This document shows, piece by piece, positions 49,760-59,024 of a stretch of 64,000 nucleotides of DNA (positions within the stretch are counted from its first letter, which is position 1; every line of letters starts with the position of its first letter). Below the pieces are notes generated by a model. It made no database searches and was not told the DNA's origin. It worked only from the letters and a program-made list of their open reading frames with translations. This DNA comes from Endobugula sp965225895 (GTDB lineage Bacteria > Pseudomonadota > Gammaproteobacteria > Pseudomonadales > Cellvibrionaceae), in the NCBI GenBank assembly GCA_965225895.1, contig CBDDBR010000011.1, positions 248,001 to 312,000 of the forward strand. The letters run 5' to 3'. A program made the translations under genes and the position numbers.

Positions 49760-50692
49760 TCACTGTGCCTTTTGATTGTAATAGGCTTCGGTATTAAACC
49801 CAGGCGGTCTTGAACTGCCTAATAACCCGAGTGTGATTTTATTTAAGAACGAGCTAAAGGTACGCGAGCTATAGCCAAAATCAAATTCTCCCTCTTTTGT
49901 GAGCGCAGGGTAATCAGGGAAATTAGCACGTAGCGTATCTACACTATCTTTCGATAAATCATGTAAATTCATCAAATGGTAGCCTTGCGCCATAACCGCG
50001 AGTGCATCAGGTATAGCTGGTGTACGTTGAAAGTTTTCGACCACGTAACGTCCACGGTTGGCGGCTGCTAAATATGCCTTACGCTCAAAATAATAGTTGG
50101 CCACATGAATTTCATGACGTGCTAATAAGTTACGTAAAAACTCCATACGCTTAAGGGCGTCAGGGGTATATTCACTTTTAGGAAAGCGTTTTGTTAATAA
50201 CGAAAATTGGTTAAAAGACGCTCTTGCTTCGTTAATATCTCGTTTACTTAAATCCACATAAAAAATACGCTGAAAAGCTGTTTTTGCTTTAGGGAAATCA
50301 ATTAAGCCCTTCATGTAATAAGCATAATCAACATTGCGGTGCTGAGGGTGCAGGCGAATAAAGCGGTTAGCTGTGGCACGTGCCGATTCGGGTTCTTCAT
50401 CGCCATAGTGTGCATAAATTAATGATAGTTGCGCTGCTTTTGAGTATTCACCAAATGGGTATTGTTTTTCCATGGCTTGTAACTCAGATATTGCATCTGC
50501 GTAGCGTCGACGACCAATATATTCCTGTGCTGATTTATATAGCTCTGCTTCGGAGGTATTGCGTGAAAAGTCTAGTTTTTTTGTGGCGGCGCAACTAACC
50601 GTAAGTATGCTCACAAAAAACACAATGCATAACGTGCGAAAAGAAAAACGAAAGGAGTTATTCAAATAGAAAAAAGGCTTATTACACATCAT
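49760..50692 (-). CDS. bamD: outer-membrane protein assembly factor BamD
   Basis: BamD is an essential lipoprotein of the Bam complex that inserts beta-barrels into the outer membrane. The N-terminus has a signal sequence with a lipobox-like ILTVSC (acylated Cys near residue 34). Five TPR-type repeats follow, with LYKSAQEYIGRRRYADAISEL, YPFGEYSKAAQLSLIYAHY and RFIRLHPQHRNVDYAYYMKGL, which closely match Pseudomonas ComL/BamD. Length is 310 aa. It is divergent from rluD, the conserved layout. The second Met or a later start is possible. Confidence 0.94.
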   Translation of the reverse strand: MMCNKPFFYLNNSFRFSFRTLCIVFFVSILTVSCAATKKLDFSRNTSEAELYKSAQEYIGRRRYADAISELQAMEKQYPFGEYSKAAQLSLIYAHYGDEEPESARATANRFIRLHPQHRNVDYAYYMKGLIDFPKAKTAFQRIFYVDLSKRDINEARASFNQFSLLTKRFPKSEYTPDALKRMEFLRNLLARHEIHVANYYFERKAYLAAANRGRYVVENFQRTPAIPDALAVMAQGYHLMNLHDLSKDSVDTLRANFPDYPALTKEGEFDFGYSSRTFSSFLNKITLGLLGSSRPPGFNTEAYYNQKAQ

Positions 50693-50925
50693 AAAATATT
50701 ACAAAATGGCCGAGTAGTTAAAAATCATAATTGACATTAATCGGCTATTTAACCACAGTGTATAAGCGAATACCAACAACCCTGAATATATAAACCATCA
50801 AACGCACTATGAAGCATTTTTATCAGGTAAAATACGCTGTTTTACAGTTAAGCATTTGCTAACAACCATATCAGACCTTTCTTAACCCTTAACTTTCGGG
50901 TGTATATTTCACTTTACAGGCCTTT

Positions 50926-51885
50926 ATGAATAAAACGATACAAGAAGAGCGCATAGTTTCTGCCCAGTATGCTGGCAAGCGCATAGATCAAGTAGCTGCA
51001 GTGTTATTTGATGATTATTCCCGAGGGCGTATTCAGGAGTGGATTAAAATGGCGGCTATTTTAGTCGACGGTGAGCCCTGTAGAGCAAAAGATAAGCTGT
51101 TTGGTGGTGAAGCAGTGACATTGTCGGTGGTATTGGAAGAAGAAGAGCGCTGGCAGCCGCAAGATATTGATATTCACGAAATCTATAGCGATGACGATAT
51201 CATTGTTGTTAACAAGCCTGCGGGCTTGGTTGTGCATCCAGGGGCGGGCAAGCCTGACGGTACTTTGTTGAATGGCTTGTTATTTCATTATCCAGAATTA
51301 TCTCTATTGCCAAGGGCGGGTATTGTTCACCGTTTAGATAAAGACACCACAGGTTTGATGGTGGTTGCGCGTTCTTTGGTGGCGCATACAAGCCTAGTGA
51401 AGCAATTACAAGATCGCAGTTTGGGGCGTGAGTATGAAGCCATTGTGATGGGGGAATTAACAGGCGGCGGTATGGTTGATAAGCCCATTGGTCGTCACCC
51501 AACCCAGCGTATTAAAATGGCTGTGCTAGATAGTGGCTCTAGTGCGGGCAAAGAGGCAGTAACACACTATCGATTGCTACAGCGTTTTTCAGGGTACACA
51601 CACATTGTCTGCCAATTAGAGACAGGGCGTACCCATCAAATTCGTGTACATTTGTCATATATTAAACACCCGTTACTGGGCGACCCTGTTTATTTAGGGC
51701 GTCAACGTTGGGTGTCTGGCACTGTGCAACCATTAAAAGAGGTGTTAAGTCAGTTCTCACGCCAAGCGTTACATGCAAAACGACTAACACTAGAGCACCC
51801 CGTGACAGGAGATACCTGCGTATGGGAGGCCGACTTACCCGATGATATGCAGGGCTTGTTACAGGCGTTAGGAGATTACGCATAG
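50926..51885 (+). CDS. rluD: 23S rRNA pseudouridine synthase RluD
   Basis: RluD makes pseudouridines at positions 1911, 1915 and 1917 of 23S rRNA. An S4 RNA-binding domain occupies the first 80 residues (GKRIDQVAAVLFDDYSRGRI). The catalytic domain has NKPAGLVVHPGAGKPDGTLL and the active-site Asp in GIVHRLDKDTTGLMVVA; ETGRTHQIRVHLSYIKHPLLG is also typical. Length is 319 aa. Its stop overlaps the pgeF start by one base, giving the usual rluD-pgeF pair. Confidence 0.96.
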   Translation: MNKTIQEERIVSAQYAGKRIDQVAAVLFDDYSRGRIQEWIKMAAILVDGEPCRAKDKLFGGEAVTLSVVLEEEERWQPQDIDIHEIYSDDDIIVVNKPAGLVVHPGAGKPDGTLLNGLLFHYPELSLLPRAGIVHRLDKDTTGLMVVARSLVAHTSLVKQLQDRSLGREYEAIVMGELTGGGMVDKPIGRHPTQRIKMAVLDSGSSAGKEAVTHYRLLQRFSGYTHIVCQLETGRTHQIRVHLSYIKHPLLGDPVYLGRQRWVSGTVQPLKEVLSQFSRQALHAKRLTLEHPVTGDTCVWEADLPDDMQGLLQALGDYA

Positions 51886-52613
51886 TGGCGATTGAGTGGC
51901 TAAATTGGCCAGCGCCAGCACAGGTTAAGGCCTGTTATACCTTGCGTACAGGGGGAGTGAGTACGGCGCCTTACCATAGTTTAAATATGGGAGATCATGT
52001 CGGTGATTCATTAACTTATGTCGTAGCCAATCGTCAGCATGTGCAAGCCTTAACGGGGCAATCCCATATTACGTGGTTAAAGCAGGTTCACGGTGTTAAG
52101 GTTGTTGCCGCGTCGTCTACCTATGATTCGGCTATTGAGGCCGATGCTTGTTTTACTCAACAATTAGGATATGTGTGTGCTGTGATGACAGCGGATTGCC
52201 TACCAGTATTTTTTTGTGACACAACAGGTACACAAGTCGCTGTAGCCCATGCGGGTTGGCGTGGCTTGTTACAAGGGGTGTTACAACACACTATTGCCAC
52301 GTTTAATGGCAAGCCATCATTAATGGCGTATTTAGGCCCTGCGATCAGTCAGAATGCTTTTGAAGTAGGTGATGACGTTAGAAATGCTTTTATAGCGAAA
52401 GAGGCTGCATGGCAGGTATATTTTACACCTGTTAAAAATACCAACAAATGGATGGCCGATCTGTATGGTATTGCTCGTATAATATTGACGAATATGGGGG
52501 TGACTGCTATTTATGGAGGTACCCGCTGTACTTATACAGAAGCCGATGCTTTTTTTTCTTATCGCCGAGACGGTATTACGGGTCGTATGGCGAATCTTAT
52601 TTGGATAGAATAG
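51885..52613 (+). CDS. pgeF: YfiH-family polyphenol oxidase / purine nucleoside phosphorylase
   Basis: The 242-aa protein belongs to the laccase-domain YfiH family, whose members act on purine nucleosides and have been linked to peptidoglycan editing. Metal-ligand motifs visible are WLKQVHGVKVV, TADCLPVFFCD and VAVAHAGWRGLLQGV, and the C-terminal GGTRCTYTEADAFFSYRRDG. Start is GTG 51885, overlapping the rluD stop. In Pseudomonas clpB comes next; here the cbb3 assembly genes follow. Confidence 0.93.
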   Translation: MAIEWLNWPAPAQVKACYTLRTGGVSTAPYHSLNMGDHVGDSLTYVVANRQHVQALTGQSHITWLKQVHGVKVVAASSTYDSAIEADACFTQQLGYVCAVMTADCLPVFFCDTTGTQVAVAHAGWRGLLQGVLQHTIATFNGKPSLMAYLGPAISQNAFEVGDDVRNAFIAKEAAWQVYFTPVKNTNKWMADLYGIARIILTNMGVTAIYGGTRCTYTEADAFFSYRRDGITGRMANLIWIE

Positions 52614-52653
52614 CGCCGCTATTCACACCGATTATTTTATGTAGGAATATTTC

Positions 52654-53193
52654 ATGCAAACAACCACAAAACCATCACCTCAACACGAAGACTCACCTAA
52701 GGTTTGGTACAAAGAGTTTTGGGCATGGTTTGTTCTTGCGCCTTTAATTTTTGTCATTATGGTTTCTATTTATACTGTATCACTAGCGGTAAGGTATGCC
52801 GATGATCGTGTGATTGATAATTATTATAAGCATGGCCGTACGATTAATAATCGTATGGATGAAGATTTAGTGGCAGCCAGTATGCAATTAGAAGCAGAGT
52901 TGGTATTTGAACAGTCAATTTCGGAGTTGGCGATTACCTTGCGCAGTAATGAAAGTGCATTCCCCGATACTATTGAATTAGAATTTAGTCACCCATCCGA
53001 TCAATCCCTTGATCATACAGTGGCGCTGCGCCATATTGTGAAAGGCCGCTATCAAGCAGAGTTAGAACAAACACTGAATTATCGTTGGTATTTGCGTTTG
53101 CGTCCTCTAGTAGAGGGAGATAAAACATGGCGATTACGCGGTGAAATTGATTTTTTACAGCAAACAGCGGTTACTTTATCGGCTGAGTTATAA
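52654..53193 (+). CDS. ccoH: FixH/CcoH-family cbb3-oxidase assembly protein
   Basis: CcoH is a small membrane protein needed for assembly of cbb3-type cytochrome oxidase. One N-terminal helix (FWAWFVLAPLIFVIMVSIYTVS) is followed by YADDRVIDNYYKHGRTINNR, the conserved FixH block, and a periplasmic beta domain. Length is 179 aa. It precedes ccoI by 6 bp. The order ccoH-ccoI-ccoS supports the assignment. Confidence 0.88.
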   Translation: MQTTTKPSPQHEDSPKVWYKEFWAWFVLAPLIFVIMVSIYTVSLAVRYADDRVIDNYYKHGRTINNRMDEDLVAASMQLEAELVFEQSISELAITLRSNESAFPDTIELEFSHPSDQSLDHTVALRHIVKGRYQAELEQTLNYRWYLRLRPLVEGDKTWRLRGEIDFLQQTAVTLSAEL

Positions 53194-53199
53194 CCCATA

Positions 53200-55665
53200 G
53201 TGTCTACGCCTTCTCACAACGAGAGTGCAGCATCGGTAGCTATTGAGTGTTACCACTGTGGCCTCCCTGTTGCACATGCCGAAGAGTTTGTTTATACCAT
53301 TCATGGTGAGCAGCGAGATTTTTGTTGTCCCAGTTGCCAAGCCGTGGCTACGGTAATTCATGAGGGTGGTTTAGATAACTTTTATCACTATCGCTCACAA
53401 CTCAATCGTCGTCCAGAACAGTTGCAAGCTTCTTTTGCGTTATACGACCGAGAAGACATTCAGCAAGATTTTGTAGACCATCACGAGTCTGGGCAGCATA
53501 CGGCACATTTGTTACTGGATGATATTACTTGTGCGGCATGTGTGTGGTTGATTGAACATCGCTTACAGTCTGTTAAAGGCGTGCTGAGTGTGCGAGTGAA
53601 TGCCAGTACTCACCAATGCATATTGCGCTGGGATCAGCAGTACACATCCTTAAGTGCGATCATGTCTGTTTTATCTGAAATAGGTTACCGCCCTCAACCT
53701 CTTACCAATGATCACCAAGAGCAGCAGCGAAAACGTTATCAGCGCATGGCTTTAATGCGTTTAGGTGTGGCAGCCTTTGGCATGATGCAGGTCGGTATGG
53801 TGGCTATTGCTTTGTACGCGGGCGCATTGCAGGGTATGGATCCTCAGTGGTCCTCTTTTTTCCGTTGGGTGAGTCTCGTGGTAGCAACCCCCGTGGTTTT
53901 GTTTAGTGCGCAACCTTTTTGGTCGGCGGCATGGAAAAACCTAAAGCAAAAACATTTAACGATGGAGGTGCCCGTATCTTTAGCGATTGTACTTGCTTAT
54001 ATCGCGAGTATTTGGGCTACCATCACGGGAACAGGCGAAGTTTATTTCGACTCTGTTTCTATGTTTACATTCTTTTTATTGCTCGGGCGCTATTTAGAAA
54101 TGCGCACACGTTTTCGTAATCATCAGCAAACTCATGGCGTGACACGCTTGCTGCCTTTGGTTGCGCAGCGAGTGAATCCCAGCGATCATCAGCAAGTAGA
54201 TTCGGTGGTATTAGCTGAGCTGCAAGAGGGTGATCTTGTACAAGTGGTAGCAGGCGATACGATTCCATGCGATGGTGAAGTGGTTGAAGGGTGCAGCGCC
54301 GTGGTAGAGGCATTATTAACGGGGGAAGCAGAACCTGTTAATAAGCAGTTGGGCGATACGGTGATTGCGGGCACAGTAAATACCGATGGCAGCTTATTGA
54401 TTAAGGCAACGGCAACGGATCGTCAAACACGGTTATCAACAATAGAAAAATTAACAACTTTTGCTGAGCAAGATAAGCCAAAAATTCAAGAGTTAGCGAA
54501 TACGGTTGCTCGTTATTTTGTTGCCGCGGTGCTGTGTGTTTCGGCCGCTGTTTTTGCTTTTTGGTCTATTTATGATCCCAAAGAAGCGTTATGGATTACC
54601 TTGTCGGTGTTGGTGGTGACATGCCCTTGTGCGTTGTCATTGGCTACCCCTACAGTACTAACAGCCACAGTATCGGCTATGCGCAGCTATGGTTTGCTGG
54701 TATTAAAAGGGCATGTGATTGAAACGCTCACGCATATTAATCGTGTGGTGTTTGATAAAACAGGTACGCTCACCTATGGCAAGCCTCATGTGGTAGAAGT
54801 GCAAAACTGTCATGATGGATTGTCAGAAAATGATGTGCTATCCCTTGCGGCCGCGCTAGAACACGGTTCATCACACCCGATCGCATCTGCATTTTTACCT
54901 TATGCGGGGCATTACACTGCCGCTGAACGTGATATTAGTACAGGTGCTGGGGTGCAAGGTGTAGTGGCAATACGCGAAGGCGAATTATGTACTTATCGTC
55001 TAGGAAAGTCTGGCTTCGCGTTAGGCGATGAAGTGGCATTACCGTCGGCAGGGCAGTGGATTGCTTTGAGTCAAGTACAGCATTCGGATGGCCAGTATCA
55101 TTACACCTTACTGGCATGGATTCGTTTATCGGATACGTTAAGAAAAACAGCGTTGCCTGCGGTTACTCAATTACAAGAGCAGGCTGTAGCAGTTGATATT
55201 TTGAGTGGCGATAATATTTCAGTAGTGACTGATATGGCGACGCAATTAGGTACCCATTCGTATCGAGCGGGTGTGTCCCCTGAAGAAAAACTACAGTATA
55301 TTCGCGATCAACAATTGCAACAGCAAACCGTATTGATGGTAGGCGATGGAATGAATGATGTTCCTGTATTGGCAGGTGCCGATGTTTCTGTTGCGATGGA
55401 TTCTGCATCTGATTTTGCGTGTTCCCATGCCGACGCTGTCTTGTTGAATGGTGACTTAACGGTGTTGTTAAAAGCGGTCACTTTATCCCGTCGTTGTAAA
55501 ATGATTATGCGGCAAAATATTACTTGGGCTTTGTTGTATAATATTACTGCATTGCCGTTAGCAGCAGCGGGTTTTATTCCTCCGTATTTAGCTGCAATAG
55601 GCATGTCACTCAGTTCGCTCATCGTAGTGGTTAATGCATTGCGTGTGGGTAAACCCATTTCTTAA
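53200..55665 (+). CDS. ccoI: copper-transporting P-type ATPase CcoI/FixI
   Basis: CcoI is a P1B-type ATPase that supplies copper for cbb3 oxidase. The N-terminus has a Cys-rich region (CYHCGLPVAHAEEF, FCCPSCQAV) followed by a metal-binding domain with TCAACVWLIEHRL. The transport motif is CPCALSLATP, the phosphorylation site DKTGTLTYGKP, the nucleotide-binding His in EHGSSHPIASA, and the hinge GDGMNDVPVLAGADVSVAM. Length is 821 aa, GTG start. Eight membrane helices are expected. Confidence 0.94.
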   Translation: MSTPSHNESAASVAIECYHCGLPVAHAEEFVYTIHGEQRDFCCPSCQAVATVIHEGGLDNFYHYRSQLNRRPEQLQASFALYDREDIQQDFVDHHESGQHTAHLLLDDITCAACVWLIEHRLQSVKGVLSVRVNASTHQCILRWDQQYTSLSAIMSVLSEIGYRPQPLTNDHQEQQRKRYQRMALMRLGVAAFGMMQVGMVAIALYAGALQGMDPQWSSFFRWVSLVVATPVVLFSAQPFWSAAWKNLKQKHLTMEVPVSLAIVLAYIASIWATITGTGEVYFDSVSMFTFFLLLGRYLEMRTRFRNHQQTHGVTRLLPLVAQRVNPSDHQQVDSVVLAELQEGDLVQVVAGDTIPCDGEVVEGCSAVVEALLTGEAEPVNKQLGDTVIAGTVNTDGSLLIKATATDRQTRLSTIEKLTTFAEQDKPKIQELANTVARYFVAAVLCVSAAVFAFWSIYDPKEALWITLSVLVVTCPCALSLATPTVLTATVSAMRSYGLLVLKGHVIETLTHINRVVFDKTGTLTYGKPHVVEVQNCHDGLSENDVLSLAAALEHGSSHPIASAFLPYAGHYTAAERDISTGAGVQGVVAIREGELCTYRLGKSGFALGDEVALPSAGQWIALSQVQHSDGQYHYTLLAWIRLSDTLRKTALPAVTQLQEQAVAVDILSGDNISVVTDMATQLGTHSYRAGVSPEEKLQYIRDQQLQQQTVLMVGDGMNDVPVLAGADVSVAMDSASDFACSHADAVLLNGDLTVLLKAVTLSRRCKMIMRQNITWALLYNITALPLAAAGFIPPYLAAIGMSLSSLIVVVNALRVGKPIS

Positions 55666-55716
55666 TCTTTATTGCCGATCGCTCGTACGAGATGGCAATA
55701 CAATAAGTGCAAAAGT

Positions 55717-55926
55717 ATGCAGAGTTTTTATTTATTGGTTCCCCTTGCGTTAGTGATTATTGCATTAGCCATTAAGTTGCTTTTTTGGGCTATTAATAAT
55801 GGCCAGTATGATGATCTAGATACAGAAGGACATCGCATTTTATTTGACGAAGAAAAGCAAAGTGGCAATGAATCGAAAGAGGCTGTTGAACACCATGAGC
55901 AGAAAGACAGCCATAAAAATAAATAG
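55717..55926 (+). CDS. ccoS: cbb3-type oxidase assembly protein CcoS
   Basis: CcoS is a small membrane protein needed for maturation of cbb3 oxidase. The 69-aa product starts MQSFYLLVPLALVIIALAIK and has LLFWAINNGQYDDLDTEGHRI and LFDEE, the family signature, then a charged tail. ATG 55717 was chosen because it begins the conserved domain; the frame also extends back to 55672 without support. It lies 51 bp after ccoI. Confidence 0.93.
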   Translation: MQSFYLLVPLALVIIALAIKLLFWAINNGQYDDLDTEGHRILFDEEKQSGNESKEAVEHHEQKDSHKNK

Positions 55927-55972
55927 ACCACAAAAATAATTACAGTTACAGAACATAAAGAGAGTTGACAAT

Positions 55973-56818
55973 ATGATGATTGATTGGCCCACATTACTGG
56001 CTGCTTTTTCTATTGGTATTTTAGGGGGGGCGCACTGCATTGGTATGTGTGGCGGTATTATCGGTGCATTAACGCTGTCTACCTCTGTTGATCAATATCG
56101 TCAGCGTCTCTTTATTATTGTGATGTATAACCTTGGTCGTATATTGAGTTATTTATTGATTGCATGGATTTTTTATCATCTTGTGCATGCGGTAGAAAAT
56201 TATTTTGCATTGCAATTTATGCGTTATGTTGCGGGTGCTTTGTTGATTGCCATGGGTTTATATCTTGCTAATTGGTGGCGTGGTTTAGTGTATTTAGAAA
56301 AAGCGGGCAGCGTGTTGTGGCGGTTTATTCAGCCGTTGAGTAAAGGGCTGTTACCTGTTGATACATTGCCGAAAGCATTGCTGTTAGGCGCTGTGTGGGG
56401 CTGGCTGCCCTGTGGTCTTATTTATAGTGCGCTAGCATATTCAATGGCTGCAGATAATGGTGTGCAAGCGGTGCTAACGATGTTGGCATTTGCCTTAGGT
56501 ACCTTACCTGCAGTAATGGCTAGTGGATTATTAGCAGAGCGTATGATGGCGTTGGTGAAAACATCATGGGTTAGAAAAAGTTTTGCAGTCTTCATTATAT
56601 TATTTGGTATATGGACACTTGCGCAAACTATGCAGCATGCAGGTCATCACGGTGGGGGGCACGGCGCGCATGAGCACCATCATATGGGTAGCCATACGGA
56701 ATCAACCGTGCCTATGGATCATTCCTCTAACCATGATCATGCGATGCCTGTAGCGCCTGAAGACGCATCAGATCATTCTAGTCATAGTGATGATATGCAC
56801 AGGCACCATCACCATTAA
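55973..56818 (+). CDS. SafE/TauE-like (DsbD_2) membrane protein with His-rich tail
   Basis: The 281-aa protein has about six membrane helices with GILGGAHCIGMCGGIIGALTL and LGAVWGWLPCGLIYSALAYS, the paired Cys/Pro motifs of the DsbD_2-type sulfite-exporter-like family found after ccoS. The last 65 residues, after residue about 215, are rich in His, Asp and Ser (HAGHHGGGHGAHEHHHM) and end HRHHHH, a likely metal-binding tail. Context suggests a part in copper delivery to cbb3 oxidase. It overlaps the convergent glycosyltransferase-like gene by 4 bp. Confidence 0.8.
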   Translation: MMIDWPTLLAAFSIGILGGAHCIGMCGGIIGALTLSTSVDQYRQRLFIIVMYNLGRILSYLLIAWIFYHLVHAVENYFALQFMRYVAGALLIAMGLYLANWWRGLVYLEKAGSVLWRFIQPLSKGLLPVDTLPKALLLGAVWGWLPCGLIYSALAYSMAADNGVQAVLTMLAFALGTLPAVMASGLLAERMMALVKTSWVRKSFAVFIILFGIWTLAQTMQHAGHHGGGHGAHEHHHMGSHTESTVPMDHSSNHDHAMPVAPEDASDHSSHSDDMHRHHHH

Positions 56819-58113
56819 AATTTCATGAGTGGTGATGCTAGTGCGTTGCTTAACGCTTGTTTGGGGTAGTGTTTTTCGAGTAGATGAATTAACTTGAGTG
56901 TTTTAAAAGCATCAAGCCATTGATGGCAATGGCGTAAACATTGCTCGTTATTTTTTATGTGCTGGCTAATGTGCGTTAATAATTGCTCAATCCCTAAGCG
57001 TGGTAATACATCTTGTAATGCTGGGCTAAGTGCATGTAACCATGGTTGATAGTGCAGCATGATGTTTGTTGGTGTTGGGGGCTGATCGGTGGCAGAGCTT
57101 GTGCTTTTTTCTGATGCCTCAAACAAAAATGCAAAGTGCGATAGCAGGGTTTTAAGTTCCTGAAAGCAATAGGGATGATAATATTCATACTCTATATTAG
57201 GTGCGGCCATGGCCATTATTTTTTCTACCGCAGGGCCTGTGCCAAAGGGTACGCGTGCAGAGTGCCTAGCATCAATTTTTAGTTCAATATTCTCCAGTGT
57301 GATAACTTCGCCTAACTTGGCTAATTTATTGAGTAAGTAAAAATCTTCTCCGCCTGCTTTTTTAGGGAAACCGCGTGCCTGTGCATAGTAAAGTGCATTA
57401 TTGGCAATGCAGCTTCCTAGAGTGTGGTAGGCATAAGGCGAATTTGCGAGTGACAATCCATCCACGTAATACTGTAATGCTTTTTCATAAAGTTGTGTGG
57501 CTGTATAACAGGCATGTTCACTGCCGCAGATGTGTGTATAGGGGTAAACCGCGGCACTGGCTGTGTGTTTACGTTGAGTTGGTAATGTATGTATCGCAGA
57601 AAAATAATGATCAGGCAGGTGCGTGTCTGCATCGGTATGATGAAACCAAGAGTTGTTCAATTGTTGGTTGAGTATGAGTTGGCAGGCAATGTCTGCTCCT
57701 ATTTTTCGTGCGAGTCCTACCCCTTGTTTGTGCGGAATTTTTTGGTGAAAGCGTTGTATTAATAAGAGGTCGCTATTGCTGTTATTGAGCGTTAGGTAGT
57801 GATGATGAACGCTATGATTAATTGAGCAATGTGTGTTGATCAACGTATCCCAGAGTTGTTGGTTGTGTTCTGTATTGTCATTATTGTCGGGCTGATTGAT
57901 GACGACAATGAGCAATATATTGAGTTGACTAAGAGCGCTGTTTTCAATGCGTGTAATAAAGTCACGGGTTTCATTGTATGCAGGAATAATCAGGCAGTGC
58001 TGATAGGTGTGTTCTTGAATAAAAGGGGGGATTTGATGCGCTTCTTGCTCGCCATATCGCTCAATATACCGAGCAATGGTTTGAGACTCTTTAGCGGAAA
58101 AATGCGTATTCAT
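56815..58113 (-). CDS. glycosyltransferase-like protein (GT-A fold), function unknown
   Basis: The 432-aa protein begins like a family-2 glycosyltransferase: CLIIPAYNETRDFITRIENS near residue 50, a metal-binding-type HTDADTHLPDHYF near residue 160 and GGEDFYLLNKLAKLGEV near residue 260. The C-terminal 130 residues are helical and not recognised. No signal peptide or membrane segment is visible, so it is cytoplasmic. It is translationally coupled to miaE (TAATG), an unusual partner. The substrate cannot be inferred. Confidence 0.65.
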   Translation of the reverse strand: MNTHFSAKESQTIARYIERYGEQEAHQIPPFIQEHTYQHCLIIPAYNETRDFITRIENSALSQLNILLIVVINQPDNNDNTEHNQQLWDTLINTHCSINHSVHHHYLTLNNSNSDLLLIQRFHQKIPHKQGVGLARKIGADIACQLILNQQLNNSWFHHTDADTHLPDHYFSAIHTLPTQRKHTASAAVYPYTHICGSEHACYTATQLYEKALQYYVDGLSLANSPYAYHTLGSCIANNALYYAQARGFPKKAGGEDFYLLNKLAKLGEVITLENIELKIDARHSARVPFGTGPAVEKIMAMAAPNIEYEYYHPYCFQELKTLLSHFAFLFEASEKSTSSATDQPPTPTNIMLHYQPWLHALSPALQDVLPRLGIEQLLTHISQHIKNNEQCLRHCHQWLDAFKTLKLIHLLEKHYPKQALSNALASPLMKF

Positions 58114-58706
58114 TAATGCAGTGCAGATCGAATAGGTAGTGCTTTTACGATATTGGCCTCAATGGTGAGTAATGCATCTAGGCGCTCTTCGACAATAGCC
58201 GTATCAAAATATATAGCGGCTAAATCAATAAATAGCATGTGATGTTTGGCTTCTGAGTCTGCAATCAGTTGATAAAACTGACGTAGCTCTGGGTCAGTAT
58301 GGTGTTGTCCAATTAAACCAAATCGTTCACAACCTCTTGCTTCAATAATCGCGGCAATAAGTAAGCGATCTAATAAATACAGATCAGTACCATTGCGCAT
58401 GTGTTGACGAAAGGCATTGACGTAGGGGTCTTTCTCGTCACTACCTAAACATAGTTTTTTTGCCTGTAGTAATTTAATAACTTCGCGAAAATGTGCGAGT
58501 TCTTCGATGGCAAGATCAATCATGGCTTTAACGAGTTCGGGTCTATCGGGGTAATGCGACAGCATTGACATAGCCATGCCTGAGGCTTTTTTTTCTGCTT
58601 GTGCGTGATCATTTAAAAAAGCAGTAAAGTTATCTAATACGGTATCAACCCATGATTGAGGCGTGGCGTAACGTAGTTGAAATAATTCAGGTTTGATTGT
58701 TGGCAT
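58113..58706 (-). CDS. miaE: tRNA-(ms2io6A37) hydroxylase MiaE
   Basis: MiaE hydroxylates the isopentenyl group of ms2i6A at position 37 of tRNAs, using a di-iron centre and oxygen. The ferritin-like four-helix bundle has ligand motifs AIEELAHFREVI and ADSEAKHHMLF, plus AAIIEARGCERFGLI. I chose ATG 58706 (MPTIKPELFQLRYATP), the common start; the frame opens to 58754. The stop overlaps the glycosyltransferase-like start by one base. Confidence 0.9.
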   Translation of the reverse strand: MPTIKPELFQLRYATPQSWVDTVLDNFTAFLNDHAQAEKKASGMAMSMLSHYPDRPELVKAMIDLAIEELAHFREVIKLLQAKKLCLGSDEKDPYVNAFRQHMRNGTDLYLLDRLLIAAIIEARGCERFGLIGQHHTDPELRQFYQLIADSEAKHHMLFIDLAAIYFDTAIVEERLDALLTIEANIVKALPIRSALH

Positions 58707-59024
58707 GATCGTCATATAAAAATAAATAGGGTGGCGATTATAGAGCGAAGCCATGTGGCAGTGCCAGTGTTATCAATATTTGCATCACAGCCGTTTGAAT
58801 GGCAGTAATATTGGTAGAGATATAAAACGTGTCTTGAGTCGTGGTAGCAGGTATTTGGGTAACGCATAAAGTGCTATTTGATGATGTTATGCGCTAGCTC
58901 ACATTCGCTATCTAGGCAGGCATCGGTTTATAATAGCGGGCTTTATTATTTGTTTTTATCGCTGTCTTTATATTAATGACTTATGTGCACTTTTTGTTAG
59001 TGCGTACTCACCAAAGGTTTTTTT
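58707..59024. other. 318-bp divergent gap between miaE and fabV
   Basis: No gene, terminator or convincing promoter was recognised. It presumably holds the divergent miaE and fabV promoters. Confidence 0.5.

Noticed and set aside
55672..55716. N-terminal extension of ccoS to 55672
   Set aside because: The extra residues are unconserved; CcoS normally starts at the MQSFYLL-type segment, for which there is an ATG at 55717.
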